A stretch of DNA of 64,000 nucleotides. Origin: Prorocentrum cordatum (taxonomy: Eukaryota > Sar > Dinophyceae > Prorocentrales > Prorocentraceae). Below, in pieces: positions 39,050 through 50,253 of this stretch. The stretch covers positions 171,501 through 235,500 of the forward strand of contig CAUYUJ010014596.1 in the NCBI GenBank assembly GCA_963575745.1, read 5' to 3'. The notes below the pieces were generated by a model that was not told the DNA's origin, did no database searches, and worked only from the letters and a program-made list of their open reading frames with translations. Both the position numbers and the translations under genes were made by a program. The first letter of the stretch is position 1, and each line of letters starts with the position of its first letter.

Positions 39050-40470
39050 TCTCCTGATTTACCAGGGTGGTCGGGTGGTCGAGCTGGTAGACGTGTGCGA
39101 AGGGTGGCCATAGTTCCCATGGTGACTCTCCGCTTGGGCTGGCAGTGTCGCGTGTCAGCTGCTGAGGTGGCGTCAGGTTAGGACCAGTGTTCATGGTCTT
39201 GGCGGCGTCTATGGCCTGCTTGGTCGCGAAGTCCAGGTCATCGTCCCCGACGTAGGCCACTGTCGTCGGCGATCAGCGGTGGGTGCCGTTTGTCCTCGAT
39301 GTCGTTGCCCGTTAGTCCTTGCTGATGGTGTCGGCGGTGTGGCCGTTCCTGCGACGCTGAAGCGGACGGGGCTGAACCTGGGTGCGTGGGCTATGTGAGG
39401 CTGTGGTTCTGTGTCACTGTGGTTGGTTCTCCGTGCGTTTAGTGGTTGTCCGTCGCATCTCCATGATCTGGGGGTTCCCCATTGACGTCCCCGCCGTGGG
39501 TCGCAGGCCGCCCAGTTGCCAGGTCAGGCGGCTCCCTGGGCCTCGATCAGCTCGTTGATCTTGTCGATGGCCTTGCTGGCGACGCTTCTCTGGAAGAACG
39601 AGATCCCGAATGGAGCCGGCTCTGACGTACGGTTGTAGAGCATTACTTGCTTGATATACATGAGGAGAGGTCGCGCCGTTGTTTAGCGGTTGTTGCTGGC
39701 GCCAGTGGGTTGGTGTAGTCGTCAGCGACGGGGTAGGCGACCATCGCGGCAAGTTGGTGGTTTATGAAGTGAGCGAGGACGGTCGTATTGCTGGGAGTGC
39801 TTCGTGGCGCACTAACTAGCCGAAGGAGGTCGGGGGCCCGGACCTAGGTCATCAGGAAGTCGCATTCGCATCTCATTAAGTTGTTGGGGTTTGTGTTCCG
39901 GTTGTAGGTAGTTTCAGGGTCGTCGCTGTCTGCGACGGCCTCTGAGAACAGCCTGTGGACGTGGATATTGAACAGGTGGGCGCTCTTTCGTCGTGGATGT
40001 TGCTGATGTTGATGGTAAAGCGCGCGATAGCATCTTGTTGGTGGTCTGCGCTGGAGGACCCTGGGATCCTGATCTCATGCCGATGTGGTTCCTCGATTGG
40101 CGTGGTGGGCTGCTCGTACACTGTACCCATGTGTGGTAGGGTAGGTGCTTTGATGGCAGGTTTGACGGGAAGTGGCTTGTAGGGCGATTGCATGGGTGGT
40201 ATGTTGTTGCTGCTCTGTCTGTGTCTTTGGCCCGTCGTGTGCGAGTGGTGCTTTCTTTGTGGAGGATGTTTGCATGGGACTTCCTGGTAACGTAGTGTGT
40301 TCGATCTGGACCTGCCTCCCTCGAGCCGCAGGTTCCTGTACTCCGATAGCCCGTGGGGCCCTGCCTTGGTTGCAGCCGGGTGTGGCACGGTGTCGCTTTG
40401 GAGGGGCGGTGCTTGGATACGATTTTTATTTCCCAAACAGCTTGCTGAACGGGGTGCTGTTGTGGTAGAA
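39050..40470 (-). pseudogene. Decayed minus-strand coding region, downstream part, unknown family
   Basis: Two blocks look coding. The first (about 40436-39876) contains PLPVKPAIKAPTLPHMGTVY, EPHRHEIRIPGSSSADHQQD and ARFTINISNIHDERA. The second (about 39680-39530) contains ARPLLMYIKQVMLYN, PFGISFFQRSVASKAIDKIN and E-L-I-E-A-Q. Composition is protein-like, with Pro/Gln-rich linkers. It is probably the 3' part of the coding region at 42655-46300, separated from it by the 64-bp satellite. I do not recognise the family. Confidence 0.4.
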
Positions 40471-40523
40471 GCTAACTCCGGCCGAGGGAATTCAAAGCAG
40501 AGACGTCCTCAAACAAATTTGGT

Positions 40524-41872
40524 GGTCTGGGGCGTTTCGCCTGAGACATCCTCGCAACTCTCGTTTCTGAGTTGTCCGGGATTGGGCGTTTCGCCTGAGA
40601 CATCCTCAAAACTCTGAGCTCTGAGATGCTGCGCGAGAGGTGGTCTGGCCCGTATCGCCTGAGACATCCTCCAAACTCTGAGCTCCCAGATGCTGCGCGA
40701 GAGGTGGTCCGGACCATAACGCCTGAGACATCCTCCAAATTCTGAGCTCCCAGATGCAGCGCGAGAGGTGGACCAGCCCGTATCGTCTGAGACATCCTCG
40801 AAACTCTGAGCTCTGAGATGCCGTGCGCGAGGTGGTCCGGCGCGTTTCGCCTGAGACATCTTCGCAACTCTGAGTTTTGAGATGCCGCGCAAGATGTGGT
40901 CCTGCCCGTTTCGCCTGAGACATCCTCGAAACTCTGGGCTCCGAGATGCCGCGCAAGAGGTGGTCTGGCCCGTTTCGCATGAGACATCCTCCAAACTCTG
41001 AGCCTTGATATGCCGTGCGCGAGGTGGTCCAGCTCGTTTTGCCTGAGACATCCTCGCAACTCTGCACTCTGAGATGCCGTGCGCGAGGTGGTCCGGCGCC
41101 TTTCGCCTGAGACATTCTCGCAATTCTAAGTTTTGAGATGCCGCGCAAGAGGTGGTCCTGCCCGTTTCGCCTGAGACATTCTCGAAATCTAGGTTCCGAG
41201 ATGCCGCGCAAGAGGTGGTCTGGCCCGTTTCGCTTGAGACATCCTCCAAACTCTGAGCCCTGATATGCCGTGCGCGAGGTGGTCCGGCCCGTTTTTGCCT
41301 GAGACATCCTCGCAACTTTGCCCTCTTTGATGCCGCGCGAGAGGTATTCCGGCCCGTTTCGCTTGAGACATCCTCCAAACTCTGAGCCCCGAGATGCCGC
41401 GCAAGAGGTGGTCCGGCCCGTTTCACTTGAGACATTCTCGCACTTTTGCATTCCGAGATGCCGCGCGAGAGGTGGTCCAGCCCGTTTCGTCTGAGACGTC
41501 CTCGAAACTCTGAGTTCTGAGATGCCGTGCGCGAGGTGGTCCGGCTTGTTTCGCATGAGATATCCTCCAAACTCTGAGCTCTGAGCTGCCGCGCAAGAGG
41601 TGGTCCAGCCCATTTCACCTGAGACATCTTCGCAACTCTGACCTCGGAGATGCCGCGCGCGACGTGGTCCAGCCCGTTTCGCCTGAGACATCCTCGAAAC
41701 TCTGAGCTCTGAGATGCCGTGCGCGAGGTGGTCCGGCGCGTTTCGCCTGGGACATCCTCGCAAGTTTGAGCTTTGATATGCCGTGCGCAAGGTGGTCCAG
41801 TCCGTTTCGCACAAGACATTTTCGCAACTCTGAGCTCCCAGATGCCGCGCAAGAGGTGGTCCAGCCTGGGGG
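40524..41872. repeat. 64-bp satellite, 21 copies
   Basis: Unit: CGCCTGAGACATCCTCGAAA, CTCTGAGCTCTGAGATGCCG, then CGCGAGGTGGTCCGGCCCGTTT. Most units are exactly 64 bp (one 63, one 65, the first shorter). A four-unit higher-order pattern is visible: units 6-9 and 10-13 pair one to one by shared variants. Partial units recur at 42260-42370. Two minus-strand frames of about 450 codons run through the array because the unit lacks stops. They are not genes. Confidence 0.96.
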
Positions 41873-42260
41873 CCCAGAAGACCACATGTTACATATCCCC
41901 CCTGGGACCCTGGGAGCCCCAGGAAGCCCCAGAGAGCGTCAGGAGGCCGCAGGACGCCCAAGACAGGTCCCAGGTGTCCCCAGGAGATTCCCAGGAGGCT
42001 CCCAGGAGGCCCCAGGAGGCCCCCTATCAGAACGTTTCAAGTCAATACACATCCGGTGTCGATTCGTTGATTTTTCCTGCTCTTGTGGCCTCCCCCATTT
42101 TGGGGGACCCAGACGGCCACATGTTACATACGCCCCCCTGGGAGCCCCAAGAGGCTTCAGGAAGCCTCAGGTGTGGTCCAGGAGGCCACAGGAGGCCCAG
42201 GAGGAAGCCCCAGGAGGTCCCCAGGAGGCCCCAAGAAGCCCCAGGAGGCCCCCGCAACTC
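41873..42260. repeat. CCCAGGAGGCCCC repeat block
   Basis: The opposite strand of the GGCCTCTTGGG class, with two longer sub-repeats: CCACATGTTACAT(A/A) followed by C-rich CCTGGGA occurs near 41882 and 42118, 236 bp apart. No gene is present. Confidence 0.8.
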
Positions 42261-42654
42261 GGAGCTCTTGAGACGCCGCGCTCGAGGTAGTCCGGCCCGT
42301 TTCGCTTGAGACTTCCTCGCAGCACGTTTCGCCCGAGATATCCTCGCAACTCTGGGCTCCGAGATGCCGTTCGGGATGAAGAGGAGGTGGAGGAGGAGGA
42401 GGAGGAGGAGAATGAGGACGAGATGGAAGGGAGAAGGAGGGAGTACGACACCCTCTAGCGTGAGCTTCCTGATAGGCATGCGTCACACAGGTTTTAGTGT
42501 AAACATTTCATGTGCAAACACCATGTTATCATGTTCTAACATGCCATGTCAGGCCGCACGGGACGGGCACGCAATCGACCTTGGAAAGCGCAGTGGGTTT
42601 AAAAACCCTGTTTGGGGATACTGCACTCCGTCTATAATTGGTGGTGCTGTGTAG

Positions 42655-45560
42655 CTAGCTCGACCAGTCCTTGGGTGCAGTCTTGGCTATGGTGTCGAAC
42701 TGTACCGTTGGTGGAGATGCTGCCGTTGCCTCCGTACCTTGGTCGATGCCCTGGGATTGGTGGCGTAACCCACTGTGGTCATCGGCGAGCGGGTTGTCCA
42801 GGTTCGTGGAGCTACTAGCCGAAGTCGCGGTCTGCGTCTGCTGGTCGTTGGGCTGGTAGGTTGCGGCTGCACGTGGCGGTGCTGTCTGGATCTCCGTGAT
42901 GACCCTCGCTATCCCCTCGGGGCTGATGATGGCGGCGGCTTGGTTGCGGATCGTGTAGTTGATGAGGCGAGCGCGAGGCTCGCTGGCCTGAAGGTAGGCG
43001 AGCATCTGGTCGTTGATCACGCGCTGTATCACCGTCTTGATTGTGTCCAGGGCGCTATTGTACTCGTGGTCGGTGTTGTAGCTGAGGATGCTGTCATCGA
43101 GGACGGATATGTCCACATAGACAGTTTTTGCTTGCGGGCATGACGATTTTGCCCTAGGCGTGGGAGGTGGCGGCCGCTGGTTTCTTTCCACCATTGGCGG
43201 GTGTATCACCATGTTGTTTTTGCCGTCGTAGAACCATTCGTCGTTATCAGCAGGGACTGCTCTCTTTCATCCGGGTCGCAGCAGGAAGTTGCCATGGCCA
43301 TCCCATTCATATTTACAGGTCTCGAGGTTGTAGTAGTACACCTGGGCGTTCCATGTAGTTGGGTTCGCTGTTGGGTAGACGACCCATGGCCCCGGCGTTG
43401 GCAGCTTGTGCTGATGGTCGAGCGGCAAGCCGGGTGGGGGGGTGCTTGCCTTAGTGCCTTTGCGAGCGCGTGCTCGGTCCACGTCTGGTAGTTCGGCGGG
43501 TAAACTGGTGGCGGCAGGCAGTTCGGTAGCCGTGGGTCGCTTTGGGGCTGGCGGTGGTGGGTCGGGTTGACGGTCAGAACTCGGTTCGTGGTTTCGGGGA
43601 TGTTGTAGTGATCGCTAGGGGCCGTGATCGTTCCCTCCGCGCCAGCTGCGCGTGGTGCACGTGGGGGATTGTGTCGCTCTTGGGCGTCCGCTGGGCGAAC
43701 CCTGATAACTCCAGCATCGCCTCGTAGTCGTCGTTGAGACTGTTGTTGAAAATGTTCCTCATCTTGGCGAGCATCTCGTCACCCTCCTCGCGGATGTTGT
43801 TCCTGATGTGGGAGACGAGGTTGTGGATGTCTTGCGCCGCGGTATTCATGCAGCCGACGACGAGGATGGTTGTCGGCTCCTTCCAGTTGGCCGGCTCTGG
43901 AGGGGGCGGTCGCACGACGGTAATGGCGTCGTATGGTGGCAGCATGATGATCGTTGTGTGTTGGCTTTCGATGTCTTCCTCGTATGTAACGTCTGTTGGT
44001 GGGTACCAGGTCGTGCCAGCTATTTGTGACCACTGAGGGTCACCCTTGGTCGAGGGTCCCACTTGGCATTTGTATCGTATCTCGATCGTTGCAGTAGTTG
44101 ATGGCGACCCTGTACTCCGCCTTGTAATTCTGCGGGTAGCGGAGCTCCTCGTCGCACACTTCGACCAGAGGCACGAGGCCACCGTTGGGGTCTGCGTCGG
44201 CTGCGTGGAGGCCTGCCCGAGTCTGAAGTCAGAGGTGGAAGTTCTTCTGTTTGAAGGCGAGGTTGTCGCTGTGAGGGTGTGTCGCCCCTGCCCCTTGGGT
44301 AGTCAGGGTATCTGTGAGGCAGAGGAGGAGCGACAGTGCTCCGCTCGGCCTCTGCAGGTTGCTGTTCGCGTGCGTCGCGTGCAGGAGGGAAGGAGGCGAC
44401 GTGGGACTTCGAGTGGATCCCCGCCCGTTCTGCTTCGTGTAGGTCTGCACGACTGTACTCCTGGGCGGTGAGGACCTCGTGGACTTGCTCGAGGTTGCTC
44501 ACTTCGGCGCCGTCAGGTCCCATCTGTGGTGCGACGAGGCTGGTCATGCCGCCCTTGGCAAGCTCCGTTGCCCGTGGCCACGGTAGTGCAGCGGTTGGCG
44601 CACGTCGTTTCGTGCCGCGTGCGTTTCCCTCCTGGCGCGTTTTGGTCCACGCGGCGGTTCGGTAGTGGGGTGTGTAAGTTGGGCTTGATGAGTAGTGACC
44701 GTTCATGTCCTCGATATTGTGTATCATGCCGATCCTGTGTTCAAGAAGTTTTGGAACGCGTCGGTGGCACTCTCTGCGGCGTCCCTCTTCCACGTGGTTG
44801 GTCGAGCCCAGGTGCGCGATCGTGTAGTGTTGGTTGTAGAGCGTCAGCATCCATCCTTTTGGCGTGATGGTGGGCTTCAGTGCTGCGTAGATGCACTCCA
44901 TGCTGAGGGTGGCTGACGCGATGCCTGGTTGTGATTTGTCGGGTGCTCGTGCAGCAGGCTGGGCGAAGCTGGGTCTAGCCGGCTGTCCGTGGGAGGGGTC
45001 TAGTCGAGTAGTTTCCCTTCTCGGATGTGTTGCCCGTATGGGACTCTCGGTTGGTCTTGCTGCTGGAACTCGGGAGCCGCGCTTAGTGCGATGTTTGCCC
45101 GTCCATGTTGCACGAGTTGAAATGCTCGGTCGGCGTTCTGTGCGGCGTAGTCCTTGGTGCCCTCGGTGATCCTGATCTCTGCGTGGTTGGAGAGCGTGAT
45201 CTTCGGGGCCATGTTGAAGATGCTGTAGGGGATCGTAGCAATACATGGGTCTATGCCGTCGGCAAACATTCTGCCCCACTATTGTAGGTCGACATGCGGC
45301 CCATTGTCGGCTGCTCCATGGCTTGGTCGAATAGGGTGGCGCAAGCGCTGGGTGCCGTAGGGTCGTTGCCGAATCCTTGAGCCAGGAGCCTGCGGTTCGT
45401 GGGTTCAGGGAGTGTGGGATCGGGTGGACTGTAAAATGCGATAGTGTGTTCTTCTGCGAAGTCATTGCCTTCCGGAGTCATGGTTAGTTGGAGGGGCAGC
45501 CATCTCTCCGAGGTCAGGCGCACAATAACCATTGGTAGACGTAGCTCCAGTTGTAGCTCC
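42655..45560 (-). pseudogene. Decayed minus-strand coding region with WW-like segment, unknown family
   Basis: Readable from right to left: 45532-45251 (SERWLPLQLTMTPEGNDFAE), 45269-45000 (PKITLSNHAEIRITEGTKDY), about 44920-44300 (SMECIYAALKPTITPKGWML), 44182-43574 (ITVVRPPPPEPANWKEPTTI), 43482-43267 and 43212-42655 (KTVYVDISVLDDSILSYNTD). In 43482-43267 the segment G-P-W-V-V-Y...W-N-A-Q-V-Y-Y-Y-N-L-E-T-C-K-Y-E-W-D resembles a WW domain. Successive frames change about six times, so it is either decayed or split by short introns. Helical, Pro-rich and Gln-rich parts alternate. It could be a structural protein of another mobile element. Confidence 0.45.
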
Positions 45561-46365
45561 TGTCAGGGGACATGCCCCGAGCGTTGTGGGCCGTACAGGT
45601 GGCTGTCAGTCCCAGTCCGCCACTCAATGGCTTGCCGAAGTTGAGGTCGCAACACAGCGGAGGTCGAAGTCGATCTTGTTGTCAAGGTTCCCCGTCTAGA
45701 ATTGTAATACCTGCCGTCCCACGCAATGCGTTTTCTGTTGGTGCCCTGTCCTGACGAATCGGCGGTGATCCTTCAGGTCAGGCATACGACAACCTTTGGC
45801 AGAGGTAGCTCAAGTGGCCGTCGAGGTAGCGCCTTTTAAAGGATATGCCCCGAGCAAGATAGGCCATACAAATCACTGTGGCTCAAATTCAGGGGATGTT
45901 GCGTGTTGTCGAGGTTGCCGGTGCGTCATACAGTCGCTGCTCCTCAGGAAGTTGTAGCATGGGTCCAGGGGCGTTCAGAAGGCGGTGTAGGTGTCCTCAA
46001 TCTCCCAATGGTCGGTCGAGAGCCTTATTTCCCATCGTTTTCTCATTGTTTCGGATAAGGTTGCTGCCAGTATCCTGTTGAGTTCGGTGAGGTATGTCTT
46101 GGCAGCAGCGCTGCGTCACGTCCCCTCCCCGTTGCGTCCCAGGAGTGGTGGATGGGCGCCGTGTCTGTGGTTGCATCTACATCGGCTGGATTTGGATAGT
46201 ATGCGTGCTGGCAGTCCTGGAATTCCAGTTGCAAGTCGGCTTGAAAGCTTCCGTGATATCTGCTCCATCATGCTTTGCTCAAGTGAGATGATTCGTACCG
46301 CAGGTCGTAGAAGTAGGTGCTGTATTGCGAAGGACTTACGGCCGGTGCCGCCGACCCTGAATGGC
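45560..46365. other. Region with a diverged direct duplication, no firm gene
   Basis: A segment around 45545-45610 (GGGACATGCCCCGAGCGTTGTGGGCC) is repeated in diverged form around 45835-45870 (GGATATGCCCCGAGCAAGATAGGCC), about 265 bp apart. A short minus-strand frame (46234-46043) may be an N-terminal fragment of the gene to the left. Nothing else is supported. Confidence 0.4.
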
Positions 46366-46401
<36 letters not shown>

Positions 46402-46784
46402 GACGACGACGAGCGCTCTGAGGGGCTTCTTGGGGATAGTTTGGGTGCCTCTTGGGAGGCTCTTGGGGGCCGCTTGGGAGCCTCGTGGAGGCCTCTTGGG
46501 GCTTCTTGGGGGCCTCTTGGGGGCCTCTTGAGGTCTCTTGGGGGGTCTCTTAGGGGCCTTTGGGGGCCTCCTGAGAGCTTCTCAGGCAGAGGGCTCGAAA
46601 TGACCGTCCGGGTCCCCCGTCTGGGCTCCCTCTTGGAGCCGTCTTGGGGGCTTCTTCGGCTGTCTTAAAAGCCTCTTGGGCGGTCTTGGGGCCCTTTTAG
46701 GTCGTTTCGAGGCCCTCTGGGAGGCTTCTTGGGCCATCTTGGAACGGTTTTGGGGGCCTCTTGGCCTGTCTTGGAGCGTCGGGA
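46366..46784. repeat. (GAC)n and GGCCTCTTGGG repeats, left flank of Copia copy 2
   Basis: A CGA/GAC trinucleotide run (about 46366-46412) is followed by 15-16-bp units GGGGGCCTCTTG up to the LTR. It is the third LTR junction in this window that falls in this repeat class. Confidence 0.85.
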
Positions 46785-47046
46785 ATTCTAAAGCGAACTG
46801 AGGGACGTAAGGAGTGGAAGCGAGCGTGCGCCCGCGGCCGCGTTGGCTCAAGCGGCCGGCCGCCCAGATTTGGCTGTGCCTCACCGCGAGGCACACAATC
46901 GCTATCGAGACCAAAAGGATCTTCTTGTTGCTTGAGATGGCATCACCTCTCCTACTGAGACTATCGTTGCTACGATACAGCAGAGGTGGAGCTTGGCTTC
47001 GCCTGAGGCGAAGCTGTTGGCTGGGCCTTCCAGCCCCCCTCAAACT
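46785..47046 (+). repeat. 5' LTR of Copia copy 2
   Basis: 262 bp, ATTCTAAAGC to CTCAAACT. It has the spliced-leader-like TTGGCTCAAG (46843-46852) and the GCTTCGCC hairpin (46996-47014, loop TGA). The primer binding site TGGTAGCGGAGC follows at 47047-47058. Confidence 0.95.
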
Positions 47047-47317
47047 TGGTAGCGGAGCTGGCCTATGGTGGTCAGCTCTTGCTCTACTCCTCACCATCCA
47101 CGGCACTATCTGGTGGACTACGGATATGGTTGAACATCAGGGTGCAGTGGGATTGCGCGGACGGGTGTATATAACTACGCAGTACCAGTACCGCAAGGAA
47201 GCTTGCAGCGATACCTCTGTTCAAGCGAAGGTCTCTGACTCACCTTCTACATCCCTGCGCTTTTTCACTCCTGAACTCCACCCACCTACTCCAATTTTAA
47301 ATTTCTTCGAAGACATA

Positions 47318-48566
47318 ATGCATGGAAACATGCGATGCGATATACTGCCGCCTCCGACCCCACGCACACTTACGACGACAAAACAAAAGTCCCCACCGAC
47401 TGCATCCGACTACGACCTACGAGGCCATTGGATTGGGGTTGCTGTATTTGGGCTCATATTGGTCGCTCTTGGGTGCGTGGTGGGACCGGAGACGACGCAA
47501 GAACGACGGGCCCCCATTGGGATCCTGCCGGCCAAGTACTATTTCGCGAGTTCGTCCGCGAAGTACATGCCTGGATCAATGTGACCACAGGCAACATGAC
47601 GCCTTCCCAGCAGGCCGCCGCACTTCAGCGCGGACTGGGAGGGCTCGCACGGACCATAGCCATGAGAGCCCCCCCAACAGTCATCAATTTAGGCGTCAAT
47701 TTAGGCGGTCGCCACACCCACGGCGTCACCTACACTATGTTCCTCTTAAGTGCGAAGGTCGAGAACCTAGACGAGGAACGCCAACTCAACTCTTGCACGG
47801 CTCACATTGGCTTTCGAGTCCATGTGGGAGAACGTATCGACCAGACGTTAGCACGTTTCGAAATAGCCCGCTACGAAGCTGAAGCTGCCGGCTCCAACAT
47901 CCCCAACTTCCAAGAAACTTCCAAATCTTATCAGTAATTATATGCAGAGCTCTTGGAGTGGGGTCGTCGCGTGCACAACAGTTCCTGCAGCTTCTGGCGC
48001 CGAGGAACCACGCGCAATTTGACGCCCTACTTGAACGCATGAGGTCATATGCTCACATAGCTGAGAGGACTCCTGGCAATATTGGTGGAATCTTTAGCCA
48101 CGGTCATCGAACCGAGACTTTTCACACAGAGGCCGACGCAGGGCAACCTGCTAACAATGTCTGGATCGACGGCGTACCGCCAACTGAGACCACTACACTG
48201 TTGGCTCAGAATGGCGGAACGGCTTCGGGGTCGCAAGGCCCTTGGGCCACATCTGGGGGGCCGCCCGACGCGGCTTCCCCTATGCAAGCCATGGCCCCAA
48301 TGGGCTCAGCGGGGCCAGCCGCCGAGTCCGACTTCGATTCTGGTACCGATGCGGATGCGTCTTCCGATGATGAAGCTACCGCCTTGGATAACTCTGATGC
48401 GCCTACATACCGTACGGAAGAGCAGCAAACTCAATGGTTATTTTTGGGCTACCAAAAACACAAAGGCAAGCGTCATTGGCGGAGGTTCATGGAGAAACCA
48501 GTCAGAAGGGTAAGACGTATGGTACGACGGACACTTAGGAAAAGGAAAGGCCCGAAGCAAAGGTAA
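47318..48566 (+). pseudogene. Gag (copy 2)
   Basis: Start M-H-G-N-M-R-C-D at 47318, conserved with copy 1. The main capsid-like frame is 47335-47937, with F-R-E-F-V-R-E-V-H-A-W, MTPSQQAAALQRGLGGLART, GGRHTHGVTYTMFLLSAKVE and ERIDQTLARFEIARYEAEAA. After a stop the C-terminal part continues in 47958-48566: LLERMRSYAHIAERTPGN, DAGQPANN (hairpin motif 48138-48151), an acidic stretch and a basic tail RRMVRRTLRKRKGPKQR. It forms the particle that packages element RNA. Confidence 0.75.
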
Positions 48567-48636
48567 GCGTCGGCGACTGCATGGTAGGGGCACACTAGCA
48601 GTCCTAGCGTCTCTCACTGGACCTCAGTATGAGGAA

Positions 48637-50211
48637 ATGTTTTTAGGTACTGGCGGAAACCGTAGGCATACATCAGGTAAGGGTAATGGACGACGAGGAA
48701 AACCAAAGGATGCCAATGGTAAAACCATGGAGTGCGACATATGTCACAGCACACACCATCTCCGACGCGAGTGCCCCCAAGGTGACGGAAGAGGCAGGCG
48801 TCCGTCAATGCATTTGGCTCAAACGGACTCCCACAGACAGCCTGTGGATTGGGGGTCGCTTCTAGCTGACCCTGCCGACGGTTCAGCCACAGTTGTTCAT
48901 TTCGTGGCTGCCAGGTATCTAAGTGCCAGCATGACCCGCGAGAATTTCGCCGACGAGCTGTTCGAGGAGGTGCTCGCTGGCCACAGCGACATCGACTTGG
49001 CCGCGCGGCTGGGTGCAGCCATCGCTGGGCAACCTGCAGATATTGAGTTTGTCGGGGACTTCCACATGCCCGTCGAAGGTGATTTCGGCATGGCTGGGGC
49101 ACCCGCGGACTCAGATTCTACCAGTCCTGCGACAGATGAGGAAGTACATGCAATGCTTTATCATCGGATGATTGGACACCCGGCAAACGCGGAATTAATC
49201 GATGATGATCCATTGCGGGGAAACCCGAGTGACGCTGGTGATCTATATGAGCGCATTCAATCTGAGCTTGGGCATAGCGAAGAATTTCAATTTACTTTTG
49301 TTGCGTCAGATCGGTCTGCCAGCAGCCCGAGACGATCGCCGAGCCGCCGACCTGCGATAAGGGAGAGATACCATGTCGATCCAAGTCTCTCCCCAATGGA
49401 CGAGGAGAACGAACAGGGAGACAATGGCCGCATGATGCGTCGCGGTCGAGCTCCCAGTCACTCACCGGACCGTGCGCGAGCCCGCTCTAGCGGCGCTCGT
49501 TCGAGTGGTGGTCAGCGCCCCCACCCCCCCGACGCGGGGGCCTCGGGTGGCCCGCCGCGGCAGGCGACAAGAGCGCAGACCCCCCCGAGGGGGGGCCGTC
49601 TGCGGGGAAACCCGCCTCAAGATGACCGGCGTCCAGGAGGAGAACATCCAGAAGGTGAAGTACAGCGTTTGAAAAGCTTCGCTGGGGCTGGATCGGCTCG
49701 TCCGCACATGCCCGCAGACCAGATGGAATACTGGCTGGGGATGGGTTGGAGCGAGCATCAGATCCGGCACTGGTATTCTCTTCGTCAGCGCAAACGAGAT
49801 GATGAAGGCAGTATCATTCGTTCAAAGGGACAGACCAAATCGCAGGAACAGATGGTCATGCGCGATCTCAAAAGGGCCATCATCGAGGATCGAAAGCTCT
49901 ACAGAGGCGTTTGTTGCACATGCCCCAGTTATGCTGATCACAGGCTCAGCTGCCCCATGAGACGCCCATCAAGAAGCCCGAATTTCGAAAGAACACCGCG
50001 GGTTTGGTCTCGTGGAGATGGTCGGGGTCACTGCGCTGGCCCCAACAATGCGCCATGTGATGAGCAGCTGACGGAAAGGGGTCACGACTCCGCCGCTCGT
50101 GAAGAGATAGCTCAGACAAAAGCCATTTGGCAGAACCTGATGCCAATTCACTATCTGGCGCAGTTCAATCGCGAGTGGCACGCGGGAAAACTTGCTGATC
50201 ATAAACCATAA
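48637..50211 (+). CDS. CCHC zinc knuckle, acidic region and Arg/Ser-rich linker (copy 2)
   Basis: 524 uninterrupted codons. CCHC knuckle C-D-I-C-H-S-T-H-H-L-R-R-E-C at 48733-48774. Then an acidic Ala/Asp-rich region with IAGQPADIEF (hairpin 49024-49037), an Arg/Ser-rich stretch (SHSPDRARARSSGARSSG), then DQMEYWLGMGWSEHQIRHWY and R-G-V-C-C-T-C-P-S-Y. The first part is nucleocapsid-like. The rest is a long linker shared with copy 1, where it is frameshifted. Being the longest intact frame of copy 2, it marks which sequence is nearer to the ancestor. Confidence 0.75.
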   Translation: MFLGTGGNRRHTSGKGNGRRGKPKDANGKTMECDICHSTHHLRRECPQGDGRGRRPSMHLAQTDSHRQPVDWGSLLADPADGSATVVHFVAARYLSASMTRENFADELFEEVLAGHSDIDLAARLGAAIAGQPADIEFVGDFHMPVEGDFGMAGAPADSDSTSPATDEEVHAMLYHRMIGHPANAELIDDDPLRGNPSDAGDLYERIQSELGHSEEFQFTFVASDRSASSPRRSPSRRPAIRERYHVDPSLSPMDEENEQGDNGRMMRRGRAPSHSPDRARARSSGARSSGGQRPHPPDAGASGGPPRQATRAQTPPRGGRLRGNPPQDDRRPGGEHPEGEVQRLKSFAGAGSARPHMPADQMEYWLGMGWSEHQIRHWYSLRQRKRDDEGSIIRSKGQTKSQEQMVMRDLKRAIIEDRKLYRGVCCTCPSYADHRLSCPMRRPSRSPNFERTPRVWSRGDGRGHCAGPNNAPCDEQLTERGHDSAAREEIAQTKAIWQNLMPIHYLAQFNREWHAGKLADHKP

Positions 50212-50253
50212 GAAGAAAGCCAACCAGAAGCTGGTGAAGATGGATATGATGAA

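Noticed and set aside
40509-41961. Two long minus-strand open frames of about 450 codons
   Set aside because: They run through the 64-bp satellite, are open in two frames at once and end where the array ends. The unit simply lacks stops.
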